A DNA stretch of 64,000 bases from an uncultured Clostridia bacterium (GTDB taxonomy: Bacteria; Bacillota_I; Bacilli_A; RF39; UBA660), in the NCBI GenBank assembly GCA_947165135.1, contig CAMUZE010000003.1, positions 26,370 through 90,369 of the forward strand, given 5' to 3'. The translations under genes and the position numbers were made by a program. Below the pieces are notes generated by a model that was not told the DNA's origin, did not search any database, and was given only the letters and a program-made list of their open reading frames with translations. Shown in pieces: positions 54,837 through 64,000 of the stretch (the stretch's first letter is position 1; each line of letters begins with the position of its first letter).

Positions 54837-56651
54837 CTATTTAATTGTTTGATAAATTCCAAACATTGGAACAACTATAGCAACAAGTATAAATCCAACA
54901 ATAACTGCTAAGAAAACAATCATAATTGGTTCAATAAAGGTTTTAATTTGATTAACGCTATTTCTTTCTAGTTTATGATAATAGTCTCCAACTTTATCAA
55001 GCATCTCAGCAAGTTCTCCTGTTGATTCACCTGTCAATATCATATAATAAGCAACTTCTGGTACTGCCCAATGATCTTTAAAAGATACACTCATTTTTTC
55101 ACCTTTAAGTAAATTGTTAATTGTTTTAAGCATTATTGCTTTATATATTTCATTACTAGTAATTTTAGCAAGAATATCTATACTATCAGTTAACAAAACA
55201 TTATTCTTATTTAAAGTAGCAAAAGTTCTTGCAAATAATGCCATTTCTTTAGAAATAATTAAATTTCCAACAACAGGTAATTTCATAAATAATGTTTGAT
55301 TTAACGTTCTAAATAATTTAATTTTCTTATATGCAAGAATATATAGAGAAATAACAAGAACAATAAATCCAATAATATTCATATATTTTGTTTTAATATA
55401 TGCTGAAATATTCAGTGTAATTTGTGTAACAGGATTCAATTCTGCCTGCATAGATTCATATACACCTACAAATTGAGGAACTATATATACAAGCATAAAT
55501 ACTACAATACCTATTGCAAATATTAATACTATTGATGGATATGTAAGTGCACTTATAATTGCCTTTTTAGTATCTTCTATTTCTTGATAATAATTACTCA
55601 TTTCATCAAGAGTATCCTCAATATTACCTATCATTTCAGCTGATTTAATCATATTAACAAGTAATGCTGGAAAAGAGTTTCCTTGTTTTTTTAATGCTTC
55701 ACTAAATGGTTCTCCCATTGTAAGTTCATATATAATTGAATCATATATACCTTTATATTTTCTTCTTTTATCTTGCTTTGCTAAAACTTTGACAGCATCT
55801 GTAAGAGGAATACCACTTCTAACATAAGTGGATATTTGAGCAAGCCAGAATATTAAATCTTTATTCTTCATTCTTCTCTTAATACTAGATGATTCAGTAT
55901 GAAAGAAATTAATTGCCCAAGATGTATTTATTTCATATACTGTCATACCTTTATCAATCAAATATGAATAAACATCTAATTTAGATTGAGCAGCAAAATA
56001 TCCCTCTTCTAATACACCGTCTTTATTCCTAGCTATATATTTATATGTCTTCTTTTCATTTGTTTTAACAACATCATCACTATTAGGATCTATTGACATA
56101 ACTTTAAGACTTGCTTCTTTTTTGGCTTGGGCTGCTTTAACAGATGGAATCTCATTATATTTTTTATTAATATATTCTCTTACTGTTTGAGTAAATGTTT
56201 TACCACTTTCTTGCTCTGCAGCACTTTTCTTTTTAATCTTATTTATTGATTCTTTGGTTTTATAATATGTACTAATGATTGGTTTGCTAAATTTTCTATA
56301 TAAATAGGTTGGAAAACCTATAAATAATAATTCCAAAACGTATGCAGTTCCATTATAAAATGCTTTAAATAATTCATATATCTCTATAAAAGGTCTTCTA
56401 AAAAGAATTTTATATATTGCTTTAAAAACTAAAAAGATATAAGAAAAAAAAGATAAAATAAAAGAAAAGAAAAAATCAAATACTTTAAATAATGGATTAC
56501 TAGATTTCTTAGTAGTTACATTTTCACTAGCCTCTACTGCTTTTGCCTGCTTTGCAGTAGGAGAACTAGTATTATTAGTTACATTAACCGTATTTGTCTT
56601 TTCAGTCTTATTTTGTTTTTCTACTTCTAATGCTGCACTTTTTTGACCCAT
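54837..56651 (-). CDS. Type IV pilus/type II secretion inner-membrane protein GspF/PilC with long N-extension
   Basis: 604 aa. The C-terminal ~380 residues form the GspF domain twice (LAQISTYVRSGIPLTDAVKVLA; LFARTFATLNKNNVLLTDSID) with three membrane helices. Before it lie about 220 extra residues: a Lys/Thr/Asn-rich start, a hydrophobic segment (about 55-110), and a RKYKYIARNKDGVLEEGYF-like segment seen before PilC domains. No PilB/PilT ATPase, PilM/N/O or secretin is in this window, so the partner motor must lie elsewhere. Confidence 0.88.
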   Translation of the reverse strand: MGQKSAALEVEKQNKTEKTNTVNVTNNTSSPTAKQAKAVEASENVTTKKSSNPLFKVFDFFFSFILSFFSYIFLVFKAIYKILFRRPFIEIYELFKAFYNGTAYVLELLFIGFPTYLYRKFSKPIISTYYKTKESINKIKKKSAAEQESGKTFTQTVREYINKKYNEIPSVKAAQAKKEASLKVMSIDPNSDDVVKTNEKKTYKYIARNKDGVLEEGYFAAQSKLDVYSYLIDKGMTVYEINTSWAINFFHTESSSIKRRMKNKDLIFWLAQISTYVRSGIPLTDAVKVLAKQDKRRKYKGIYDSIIYELTMGEPFSEALKKQGNSFPALLVNMIKSAEMIGNIEDTLDEMSNYYQEIEDTKKAIISALTYPSIVLIFAIGIVVFMLVYIVPQFVGVYESMQAELNPVTQITLNISAYIKTKYMNIIGFIVLVISLYILAYKKIKLFRTLNQTLFMKLPVVGNLIISKEMALFARTFATLNKNNVLLTDSIDILAKITSNEIYKAIMLKTINNLLKGEKMSVSFKDHWAVPEVAYYMILTGESTGELAEMLDKVGDYYHKLERNSVNQIKTFIEPIMIVFLAVIVGFILVAIVVPMFGIYQTIK

Positions 56652-56765
56652 AAACCTTTCCCTCTTATTCTATACAAAGAAATTATATCATATATTTCAA
56701 CAAATAAAAAGATTAAATTAACATTTTAATTATTAACTAATATAATATTATAGGTGATAATTCAA

Positions 56766-57008
56766 ATGAATTTAAGTATACTAGAATTATTCAAAAAGCT
56801 TAGTTTATCAAATATAATTTCTAATACAAATAAAACACTTGGAATTATTAAAAAAACTATACCAGTATATAGACAAGTTAAACCTTATATGACACATGAA
56901 AAATCACTATTTAAAAAAGATGATTCTAACATAATAAAAGAAAGTAAGATATTAAAAGATGAACATACAAGAACAAATTTTAATGATACTCTTACTTTCT
57001 TTAAATAA
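56766..57008 (+). CDS. Hypothetical protein, 80 aa
   Basis: The ATG at 56766 follows AGGTGAT; the ORF-track start at 56754 is a GTG inside that site. Helical N-terminus and a basic/acidic tail. IKKTIPVYRQVKPYMTHEKS faintly recalls the YqfQ-type small proteins of Bacillota, not firm. Convergent with lepA. Confidence 0.55.
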   Translation: MNLSILELFKKLSLSNIISNTNKTLGIIKKTIPVYRQVKPYMTHEKSLFKKDDSNIIKESKILKDEHTRTNFNDTLTFFK

Positions 57009-57009
57009 A

Positions 57010-58794
57010 TTATTCTTCACTATCAGTGCTTAATATTGATAAGAATGCTTCTTGTGGTATAGATACACTACCTACTTGTTTCATTCTTTTTTTACCTTCT
57101 TTTTGTTTTTCTAATAGTTTTCTTTTACGTGAAACATCCCCACCATAACATTTTGCAAGAACATTCTTTTTTAATGCACTAATATCTTCTCTAGCAATTA
57201 CTTTTGATCCTATAACTGCTTGTATTGGAACTTGAAACATTTGTTTAGGAATTATTTTCTTTAAATTTTGGCATATTATTTTACCACGATTATATGCAAA
57301 ATCTTTATGAACAATTAAACTTAATGCATCAACTATTTCACCATTTAGTAGTATATCCATTTTTACAAGTTTACTTTCTTTATTACCAATAAACTCATAA
57401 TCAAACGATGCATAACCTTTTGTATAACTTTTTAATTTATCAAAAAAATCGTAAACAATTTCAGATAAAGGAAGTTCATATACAATATTTACTCTTGTCT
57501 CGTCTATATATGACATATTTTTATATATTCCCCTCTTATTTTGGCAAAGTTCCATAATCGAACCAACAAATTCACTTGGAACATATATATTACAATTAAC
57601 ATATGGCTCTAATATCTTAGATATTTTAGTAGGATCTGGCATTTTAGATGGTGCATCTATATTTATACTACTTCCATCATTTAATAAAACCTCATAAATA
57701 ACAGATGGACTTGTTGCAATAATATCTATTCCAAATTCTCTTTCTATTCTCTCTTCAATTATTTCCATATGAAGAAGTCCTAAAAATCCACATCTAAATC
57801 CAAAACCAAGTGCGATTGATGTTTCTGGTTCAAATACTAAAGATGCGTCTGATAGTTTTAATTTTAGTAATGCTTCTTTTAAAGTATTGTATTTTGAACT
57901 ATCTATTGGGTAAATACCAGAATATACCATAGGTAACATCTTTTTATAGCCAGGCAGAGCTTCAACATCTTCGTTAACAAGACATATAGTGTCCCCTACT
58001 TCTACTTCTGTTATGCTTTTAATAGATGCACTAATAAATCCAACTTCACCAGCAGAAAGAGAATCTTTTTTTATTTCATGAGGTGTATGTTTCCCAAGTT
58101 CTAATACTTCATATTCTGCTTTAGAATTTATAAATTTAATTTTGTCTCCAACCTTTACTTTACCATCCATTATTCTAACTAATACTACTACGCCTTTATA
58201 TGGATCAAAATAGCTGTCAAATATTAATGCTCTAAATTTATTAGATTCACTTTTAGGTGGATCTATTCTTTCTATTACAGCATCTAATAGTTCACTAACT
58301 CCTTCACCTGTTTTACCAGAACATAATAATATTTCTTCCTTAGTAAATCCAATTGTGTTTATTAATTCATTTGTTACTTTTTCTGGATCAGCATTTGGTA
58401 AATCTATTTTATTAATAACTGGAATAATTTTTAAATTTGCATCAAGAGCTAAATACAGATTAGCAAGAGTTTGAGCTTCAATTCCTTGAGTAGCATCTAC
58501 CACTAATATTGCACCTTCGCAAGCCGCTAAGCTACGACTGACTTCATAACTAAAATCTACATGTCCTGGTGTATCTATCAAATGTAATGTATACCCTTTA
58601 TATTTAAGTTCAACAGCATTTAATTTGATTGTAATTCCACGTTCACGTTCAAGATCCATAGAGTCAAGTATTTGTTCTTTACGTTCTCGTTCACTTACTG
58701 CACCACAAACATCGAGTATCCTATCAGCTAGTGTACTCTTACCATGATCTATATGTGCTATAATACAAAAATTTCTTATTCTTTCTCTTTCCAT
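57010..58794 (-). CDS. lepA: Elongation factor 4
   Basis: Ribosome-back-translocating GTPase. N-terminal GTPase domain: [13 protein letters not shown] (P-loop), [29 protein letters not shown]. The LepA-specific C-terminal domain is present, ending [19 protein letters not shown]. 594 aa is normal. It stands alone on the minus strand between the pilus locus and the surface-protein genes. Confidence 0.97.
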   Translation of the reverse strand: MERERIRNFCIIAHIDHGKSTLADRILDVCGAVSERERKEQILDSMDLERERGITIKLNAVELKYKGYTLHLIDTPGHVDFSYEVSRSLAACEGAILVVDATQGIEAQTLANLYLALDANLKIIPVINKIDLPNADPEKVTNELINTIGFTKEEILLCSGKTGEGVSELLDAVIERIDPPKSESNKFRALIFDSYFDPYKGVVVLVRIMDGKVKVGDKIKFINSKAEYEVLELGKHTPHEIKKDSLSAGEVGFISASIKSITEVEVGDTICLVNEDVEALPGYKKMLPMVYSGIYPIDSSKYNTLKEALLKLKLSDASLVFEPETSIALGFGFRCGFLGLLHMEIIEERIEREFGIDIIATSPSVIYEVLLNDGSSINIDAPSKMPDPTKISKILEPYVNCNIYVPSEFVGSIMELCQNKRGIYKNMSYIDETRVNIVYELPLSEIVYDFFDKLKSYTKGYASFDYEFIGNKESKLVKMDILLNGEIVDALSLIVHKDFAYNRGKIICQNLKKIIPKQMFQVPIQAVIGSKVIAREDISALKKNVLAKCYGGDVSRKRKLLEKQKEGKKRMKQVGSVSIPQEAFLSILSTDSEE

Positions 58795-58819
58795 AAAAAT
58801 AATTTTAACACAATTTATG

Positions 58820-58846
58820 TTAAAAAAGAAGAAATAATTCTTCTTA
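58820..58846 (-). terminator. Terminator of the 260-aa gene
   Basis: AAGAAGAA/TTCTTCTT arms followed by TTTTTTAAC on the minus strand, between the 260-aa gene and lepA. Confidence 0.6.
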
Positions 58847-59626
58847 TTTACTTAATAACTCTGTAGAATACCAATAATATTCTCCACTTTTACTCTTCTT
58901 ATATGTATGCTTATATGTATATAGATAATCATTATAGTTATCTTCAACAAATTTATAATCAATAAAATTATCATTTGGAGAAGTATATATTATTTTTCCA
59001 GATGCATACTTATCATATAAATTTTTGCCATCTGAATAGAAAACATTTTCATATAAATAATATTCATCATTATTTTTTTCAGCATTTATTAATTTATATA
59101 GTGGTTCGTTATCAAAACTATTATTACCGTTTAAAGTCCAAATACACATTTCAGCCAAATCACATATTATTTGATAATATCCAGTTACTTCTCTTAAATC
59201 AAAGCTTACTGGAATAATACAATCATTATTATCTGGCGAACATTTATCAGCATATTCAATTATAGCATTATCTTGTATATTGAATACTTTCATTATATTG
59301 CTAGAAAACATATTCTTATTATACATATCTATAGATGCATTTTCTTTATTTAACTCATAAAATACATTTCTGAGTATGGTGTTTTTTGTAAGATCACTAT
59401 ATTTTATTAATTTATCTTGATAAACTGTTTTATAATTATCAAACATAGTATATAGTTTATTATCATGCAAATAATTATATAATTCTTTAACAGTTACATC
59501 ATTAATATCTACTACTGAATCATTGTTAGGAGTATTAGAATTTGGCTTAGGCTTAGATGAATAATAATATCCCAATATAACTAGTGACACTAATATTACT
59601 ATTAAAAACGCTAATATCTTCTTCAT
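58844..59626 (-). CDS. Membrane-anchored hypothetical protein, 260 aa
   Basis: N-terminal membrane anchor (residues 1-24), then an Asn/Asp/Tyr-rich extracellular region with no recognised motif. It lies 10 bases after the InlB-repeat protein gene in the same direction, so the two are probably one operon, and it may belong to the same surface apparatus. GGAGGAAA ribosome site. Confidence 0.72.
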   Translation of the reverse strand: MKKILAFLIVILVSLVILGYYYSSKPKPNSNTPNNDSVVDINDVTVKELYNYLHDNKLYTMFDNYKTVYQDKLIKYSDLTKNTILRNVFYELNKENASIDMYNKNMFSSNIMKVFNIQDNAIIEYADKCSPDNNDCIIPVSFDLREVTGYYQIICDLAEMCIWTLNGNNSFDNEPLYKLINAEKNNDEYYLYENVFYSDGKNLYDKYASGKIIYTSPNDNFIDYKFVEDNYNDYLYTYKHTYKKSKSGEYYWYSTELLSK

Positions 59627-59636
59627 ATTTCCTCCT

Positions 59637-62537
59637 CTACATATTTTGCCAACTACCGCAATTATATTTTATTTTTCTAGTACAATTTGGACTATTTGCA
59701 TTACCTTGTCGATTTTGGCATGCAGCAGCAGCTGCACTTGCACAATTACCATAGTCTGAGCAAGCAGTCCAAAGCGAAGTGGAGTACACACCATTATTAC
59801 AATTAACAGCAGTGACAAATTCCCAGCCATATATAGTATCACAGCTACAACTTGCATCAGTTACAGTTACAGAATATGTTTTATTTGCAGCATTATTATA
59901 ATTTGTTGTATCTGTAGGTGTGAATGCAACTGTTATTGTTGCACTTCCTGCAGCAACACCTTTTACCGTAACAGTGTTATTTGTATTTGCTGCAATTTCA
60001 TTTGAACTTGCTTGACTTACTGTTGCTTTACCAGTCGCACTACTTGTTACTGTAAATTTACCTTTTACACTAGCTTTCTCATTATATGTTAAATTTGTTC
60101 CGATAACTGTTGTTCCACTTGTTGAGCTTAACGTTATTGTAGGTGTTGCTTTTGGTAAGTAACATGTAAATGTTTTATTTCCTGTTGTATTATCACTCCA
60201 TCTATAATCACTACTTGATAAAGTTGCAGTTATTGTATATCCACTAGTATTTACATTTGTTTGTGAATATCCACTTAATGTATATCCTGTTCCACTTGTC
60301 GCTGTTGTTAATGTTTGTGCACTTCCTGTATATGCAAAACTGCTATAACCACTTCCACATGTTGTCATTCCTGTACATTTGCATAAACTATTTGTCGGTA
60401 TTGGTACTTGAGTTAACCACCTTGCATATATAGTATGTGCAGAAGCAGTTGACATTGAACTACTAGATGTTATTGCATTTCCTCCTGAACTTTGTGCTGT
60501 ATTCCATTCTTTAAAAAAATATCCATCGCGTGTAACTGTTGGTAAGGTACCATATGTAGATCCAAAATTAATTTGTTTTGTTGCAGTTTTAGAGTCACCA
60601 GATTTTGTCCAGCCAGATGCATTAGATATAGTTCCACCATTAGCATCGGCAGTAATAGTAAATTCTCCAGCTCCCCAACTTGCAGTTAGAATTACAACCC
60701 CATTAGAAGTAGTTGATAAGTTTTTAAAATATGTACTTTTATTTAAACCATTCCAAAGACTTGTAGGATTATTTGTGGTTCCATGTCTTGCTGTAGAAGT
60801 ATCTATATCTCCGCTTGCTATCCATCCACCAAAATCATATCCACTACAAGTTGGATTAACAATAGCAGTTGATTTTATTAAATTTCCATAACTTATATTA
60901 GAAATTTGATCGTATGTTGTTGTATTTAATGGACATTCACTATTAGACTGAAATTTAACTGAATATTTTTTAACTGTCCAGTGTGCTTCTAAAGTGTGGT
61001 CTGCATTGGTATTTAATATTGAAATATTTGTTATTTTTGTACTATTTAAATACCAACCATCAAAAGTATATCCATCTTTAGTTGGAGTAAGTAATGTTCC
61101 GTACTCCACTCCATAAGTTAATTTCTTAATTGCCTTTACTTCATCATTATTCAATTCTTCACGAACACAATTTCCTGATCTATATGTTCCAATATGATTT
61201 GCATCGCAAGATGTAAATTCTGTAGGACACTCATATGCATTTTCAACAAGATTAGCAGAAATGATACCATAGGTGCCATCTGCTATCTGTCCACACACTT
61301 TACTTTGATAACTATATAATACATTAAGAAGTGTCCATCCATCGGAAGCAGTTAATAGTCCACCTTTTGCATCTAATGTAACGGTATATTTTCGTGCTCC
61401 CCATATTGCATAAACTGTTCTATTTCCATCTACAATACTATTTTCAGTAATTTTATTACCCGTTCCATCTGTTTTTGTATTCCATTCAACAAATGCATAG
61501 CCATCTTTGCTTGGAGTACATAATGTTCCCCAAGGAGAATCATAATATCCTTTTTTATTAGTGCACCCACTTCCACCATTGTTATCATATGTAAGAGTGT
61601 ATTCATCGGCTTGCCAATGAGCATATATATCTAAAGCATTTCTCATTATAGTATTTTCATCTATTTGACTTCCACCAGTAATATCTGTAAACCAACCTGC
61701 AAATGTATAACCAGTCTTTGTTGCTACTGGTAAAGTTGAAATTTTTTCTCCATATGAAATCTCTTTAGAAGCAGTTTTAAAATCTGATGATAATGTCCAA
61801 CCACTACTAGAACTCAAACTACCACCATTTGCGTGTACTACTAATTCATATCCTACAGCACCATCTTCAACATTACATATAATGTCACTTGTAACATTTT
61901 CAACTGTTAATTTACCATCTGAATATATAGCACCACAATCATTGCTTAAATATCTATATCCAGCACTACTACTTACCATTACTGGTTTAGTTCTTCCCTC
62001 TTCATCAGCAACCACACTATTAGGAGTAATAGTTAATCTTTCATCATTGTAACGAAATTGAACATTATATTTAGAAATAATTGTCCAAGGATTAACACTA
62101 CTTCCAGTTCCATTTAATTTAACAGAGTTTTTAATATAATTAGTCACTCTAATACCGCTACTATCATTAATAGTTAATTCATTTAAATTATTTTCTTTAT
62201 CTGGATCTATTGTAATAATTTTTCCATTTCTTGTTGACATAGTAAAAAATTTTAGTCCATTAAATAAATAAGTACTATTACCAACACTCTTTGATATTGA
62301 ATATTCATCTAAATTTAAAAGTCCACCAGTTTTAAAATCATTAGATCCATTATCAATTATTCCATCTTTAAAACCATATCTAGTGTTTTCAGTGACAATA
62401 TATCTTTGATAATTATCATATTTCTTTATATAGTCATTTGCAAATTTTGGTACTTTCTTATATATAGTATTAGCATCCACATGTACCATACAAACAAAAA
62501 ATATAAATATGTAAATTATAATCCTAAACTTCTTCAT
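59637..62537 (-). CDS. Large secreted protein with InlB B-repeats and Ig-like domain, 966 aa
   Basis: Signal peptide (about residues 1-22). Then several Listeria-Bacteroides/InlB B-type repeats of about 65-80 residues in the range 230-710 (cores DGYTFDGWYLNSTK, GYTFAGWFTD, EWNTKTDGTG). After that comes a BIG/Ig-like domain (about 800-900) and a Cys-rich C-terminus (about 905-966). No LPXTG or other wall anchor. Probably a secreted adhesin; the attachment mechanism is unknown. Confidence 0.88.
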   Translation of the reverse strand: MKKFRIIIYIFIFFVCMVHVDANTIYKKVPKFANDYIKKYDNYQRYIVTENTRYGFKDGIIDNGSNDFKTGGLLNLDEYSISKSVGNSTYLFNGLKFFTMSTRNGKIITIDPDKENNLNELTINDSSGIRVTNYIKNSVKLNGTGSSVNPWTIISKYNVQFRYNDERLTITPNSVVADEEGRTKPVMVSSSAGYRYLSNDCGAIYSDGKLTVENVTSDIICNVEDGAVGYELVVHANGGSLSSSSGWTLSSDFKTASKEISYGEKISTLPVATKTGYTFAGWFTDITGGSQIDENTIMRNALDIYAHWQADEYTLTYDNNGGSGCTNKKGYYDSPWGTLCTPSKDGYAFVEWNTKTDGTGNKITENSIVDGNRTVYAIWGARKYTVTLDAKGGLLTASDGWTLLNVLYSYQSKVCGQIADGTYGIISANLVENAYECPTEFTSCDANHIGTYRSGNCVREELNNDEVKAIKKLTYGVEYGTLLTPTKDGYTFDGWYLNSTKITNISILNTNADHTLEAHWTVKKYSVKFQSNSECPLNTTTYDQISNISYGNLIKSTAIVNPTCSGYDFGGWIASGDIDTSTARHGTTNNPTSLWNGLNKSTYFKNLSTTSNGVVILTASWGAGEFTITADANGGTISNASGWTKSGDSKTATKQINFGSTYGTLPTVTRDGYFFKEWNTAQSSGGNAITSSSSMSTASAHTIYARWLTQVPIPTNSLCKCTGMTTCGSGYSSFAYTGSAQTLTTATSGTGYTLSGYSQTNVNTSGYTITATLSSSDYRWSDNTTGNKTFTCYLPKATPTITLSSTSGTTVIGTNLTYNEKASVKGKFTVTSSATGKATVSQASSNEIAANTNNTVTVKGVAAGSATITVAFTPTDTTNYNNAANKTYSVTVTDASCSCDTIYGWEFVTAVNCNNGVYSTSLWTACSDYGNCASAAAAACQNRQGNANSPNCTRKIKYNCGSWQNM

Positions 62538-62582
62538 ATTCTCACCTATTATAATTATAAATATTTACAATATTTAAGTCAA

Positions 62583-62607
62583 TAAAAAAAGTAGGAATAA
62601 CCTACTT
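62583..62607 (-). terminator. rpmF terminator
   Basis: AAGTAGG-TTATT-CCTACTT followed by TTTTTT on the minus strand, across the rpmF stop. Confidence 0.85.
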
Positions 62608-62820
62608 AGCTTCTTCTTCAGCTTTAATCTTAATTGCTTCTTTACCTTTATAAAAGCCACATTTAGTACAAGCTCTATGAGGTGCAACTACAGCGCCACA
62701 ATTACTACAAGTAGTAACAGTAGGAGCAGTTTTCTTTAAATGAGTTCTTCTTTGTCTTTTAGCTGTTTTACTAATTCTTCTAAATGGTAATGCACCAAAT
62801 AATGTAATATTTAATTTCAT
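62602..62820 (-). CDS. rpmF: 50S ribosomal protein L32
   Basis: Large-subunit protein with one zinc finger: CSNCGAVVAPHRACTKCG. The core PFRRISKTAKRQRRTH matches L32. The ATG at 62820 has AAGGAGG at good spacing; the ORF-track start at 62886 is unlikely. This gives MKLNITLFGALPF, a slightly longer N-terminus than the usual MAVPF. C-terminal Lys/Glu tail. Divergent from tmcAL, as a ylbM/rpmF neighbourhood in B. subtilis would suggest. Confidence 0.94.
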   Translation of the reverse strand: MKLNITLFGALPFRRISKTAKRQRRTHLKKTAPTVTTCSNCGAVVAPHRACTKCGFYKGKEAIKIKAEEEAK

Positions 62821-62923
62821 TTTTATTCCTCCTTCGGTATGTCTCTTTATTAAACCCTTTTTTGCTTTGCTAAAGTATTTTCTCATAAAAGCGCAAAAAT
62901 ATCAAGTATATTTTTCTATTTTA

Positions 62924-62951
62924 TTGAAAAAAATATATATTTTGCTATAAT
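62924..62951 (+). promoter_or_regulatory. Promoter of tmcAL
   Basis: TTGAAA (62924-62929) and TATAAT (62946-62951), 16 bases apart, 25 bases before the start codon. Confidence 0.7.
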
Positions 62952-62975
62952 TTAACATTAGAAAGGAAGAATATT

Positions 62976-64000
62976 ATGCAAAAAATAATAGGTATTGTAG
63001 CTGAATATAATCCGTTTCATAATGGACATATATATCAACTTAATAAAATAAAAGAAAAATATAATGATTCTATTATAATTGTTTGTTTATCTTCATCATT
63101 TACTCAAAGAGGAGAATTATCTATATTAAATAAATGGGAAAAGACAGAAGCAGCCTTATTATATGGTGCAGATATTGTAATAGAACTTCCATATGTATAT
63201 GCAACACAAAGTAGTGATGTTTTTGCAAAATATTCTATTCAATTATTAAATACTCTTCATATAAATACATTATGTTTTGGTACAGAAAAAGAAAATATGA
63301 ATGATATAATTAATGCAGCTAAAATACAAATAAATAATTTAAAATATGATAATTTAGTTAAAAAATATTTAAAAGAAGGTATTAACTATCCTACAGCATT
63401 AAATAAAGCATTAAAAGAACTATCGGGTATTGAAATAAATGAACCAAATGACTTATTAGCACTTAGTTATATAAAAGAAATATATAAAAATAACCATAAT
63501 ATAGAACTATTTAATATAAAAAGAACGTCTAAATATCATGACACTTTATCAAATGATAATATTGTTTCAGCACAAAATATTAGATATAAAATACTAAATA
63601 ATCAAGATTATAAAAATAGTGTTCCAGAATTTGTATATAATAAATTAAAAAACAAAAAAATGAATAATAAATATTTTGAATTATTAAAATATAAAATAAT
63701 AAGTGATTCTAATCTTGAAAAATACTTAGATGTTGATGAAGGAATAGATTTAAGAATTAAAAAAGTAATATCAAAGTCTAATACATTAGATGAGTTAATA
63801 AATAATATTAAATCAAAAAGATATACTTATAATAAAATAAGTAGAATGTTAAATCATATATTATGTTCATTTACAAAAGAAGAAAATAAATTAGTTAGTA
63901 ATCTAGAATATATAAGAATATTAGGTTTTAATAAAAATGGTCAAGAATATTTTAATCCTGATTTTGATTGTACAGCTGCTGATAAAAAGGAACAAGAAGA
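62976..64000 (+). CDS. tmcAL: tRNA(Met) cytidine acetate ligase (partial, 3' end outside window)
   Basis: Forms N4-acetylcytidine at the wobble position of elongator tRNA-Met using acetate and ATP (YlbM family). The nucleotidyltransferase start GIVAEYNPFHNGHIYQL is intact, followed by SSSFTQRGELSILNKWEK, ALLYGADIVIELP and RYKIL. About 341 residues are visible before the window ends; the family is about 400 aa. AGAAAGGAAG ribosome site. Confidence 0.95.
   Translation, partial: MQKIIGIVAEYNPFHNGHIYQLNKIKEKYNDSIIIVCLSSSFTQRGELSILNKWEKTEAALLYGADIVIELPYVYATQSSDVFAKYSIQLLNTLHINTLCFGTEKENMNDIINAAKIQINNLKYDNLVKKYLKEGINYPTALNKALKELSGIEINEPNDLLALSYIKEIYKNNHNIELFNIKRTSKYHDTLSNDNIVSAQNIRYKILNNQDYKNSVPEFVYNKLKNKKMNNKYFELLKYKIISDSNLEKYLDVDEGIDLRIKKVISKSNTLDELINNIKSKRYTYNKISRMLNHILCSFTKEENKLVSNLEYIRILGFNKNGQEYFNPDFDCTAADKKEQE

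Noticed and set aside
59669-59857. Minus-strand ORF of 62 aa
   Set aside because: Out-of-frame shadow of the InlB-repeat protein's C-terminus.

Overview
The window is chromosomal DNA from a very AT-rich, Gram-positive-type bacterium. The peptidoglycan, lipoprotein, NlpC/P60 and SipW/TasA-like genes, together with several gene orders shared with Bacillus subtilis, point to an uncultured low-GC Bacillota lineage of the Bacilli/Erysipelotrichia/RF39 kind. Assignment below that level is inference. TGA is a real stop (for example at 46677-46679) and Trp uses TGG, so the genetic code is standard and this is not a Mycoplasma-type genome. I see no rRNA, CRISPR array, insertion sequence or prophage.

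Layout. 1-9.96 kb: the start of murC, unknown genes, lipoproteins, two NUDIX-type and housekeeping genes, three tRNAs (Ile2/CAU, Leu, Lys), mscL, a DUF4044 microprotein, a SpoIIM-like protein and mnmA. 10-13.2 kb: a yybP-ykoY (Mn2+)-like riboswitch in front of two paralogous small lipoproteins, an HTH protein, a 0.5-kb AT-rich gap, a ZIP transporter and a 38-residue Arg/Ser/Asn-rich microprotein. 13.2-17.1 kb: an NlpC/P60 endopeptidase, a CDF metal exporter and gpmI. 17.1-24.7 kb: a minus-strand run of small accessory genes (VanZ, flavodoxin, DNPH1-like, CPBP protease, DUF1653-HD fusion, NUDIX, unknowns and one pseudogene) ending at an RlmCD/TrmA-type methyltransferase. 24.8-32.5 kb: a pilin-like LRR protein, xerD-deoB, an LPG-synthase-type membrane protein, rarA, tcdA and 6S RNA. 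32.6-40.5 kb: metK under a SAM-I riboswitch, a DHH phosphoesterase, and the spoVB/yrbG/yrzE/tgt/queA block. 40.5-46.7 kb: a second unusual pilin, trxA, cvpA, a large surface protein and def. 46.7-56.7 kb: smc, then a surface-fibre/pilus locus. 57-64 kb: lepA, a 966-aa InlB-repeat surface protein, rpmF and the start of tmcAL.

The main theme is the cell envelope. A locus at 49.7-56.7 kb joins type IV pilus assembly genes (GspF/PilC and prepilin peptidase) to three TasA/camelysin-like secreted proteins, a SipW-type signal peptidase with a large membrane extension, and a DUF5305 protein. Two pilin-signal proteins elsewhere in the window (LRR and Cys-rich) are likely substrates of the same peptidase, and the InlB-repeat protein adds another exported adhesin-like product. 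A second theme is RNA-based control: a SAM-I riboswitch, a candidate Mn2+ riboswitch, a 6S RNA supported by both folding and synteny, and one unassigned structured RNA candidate.
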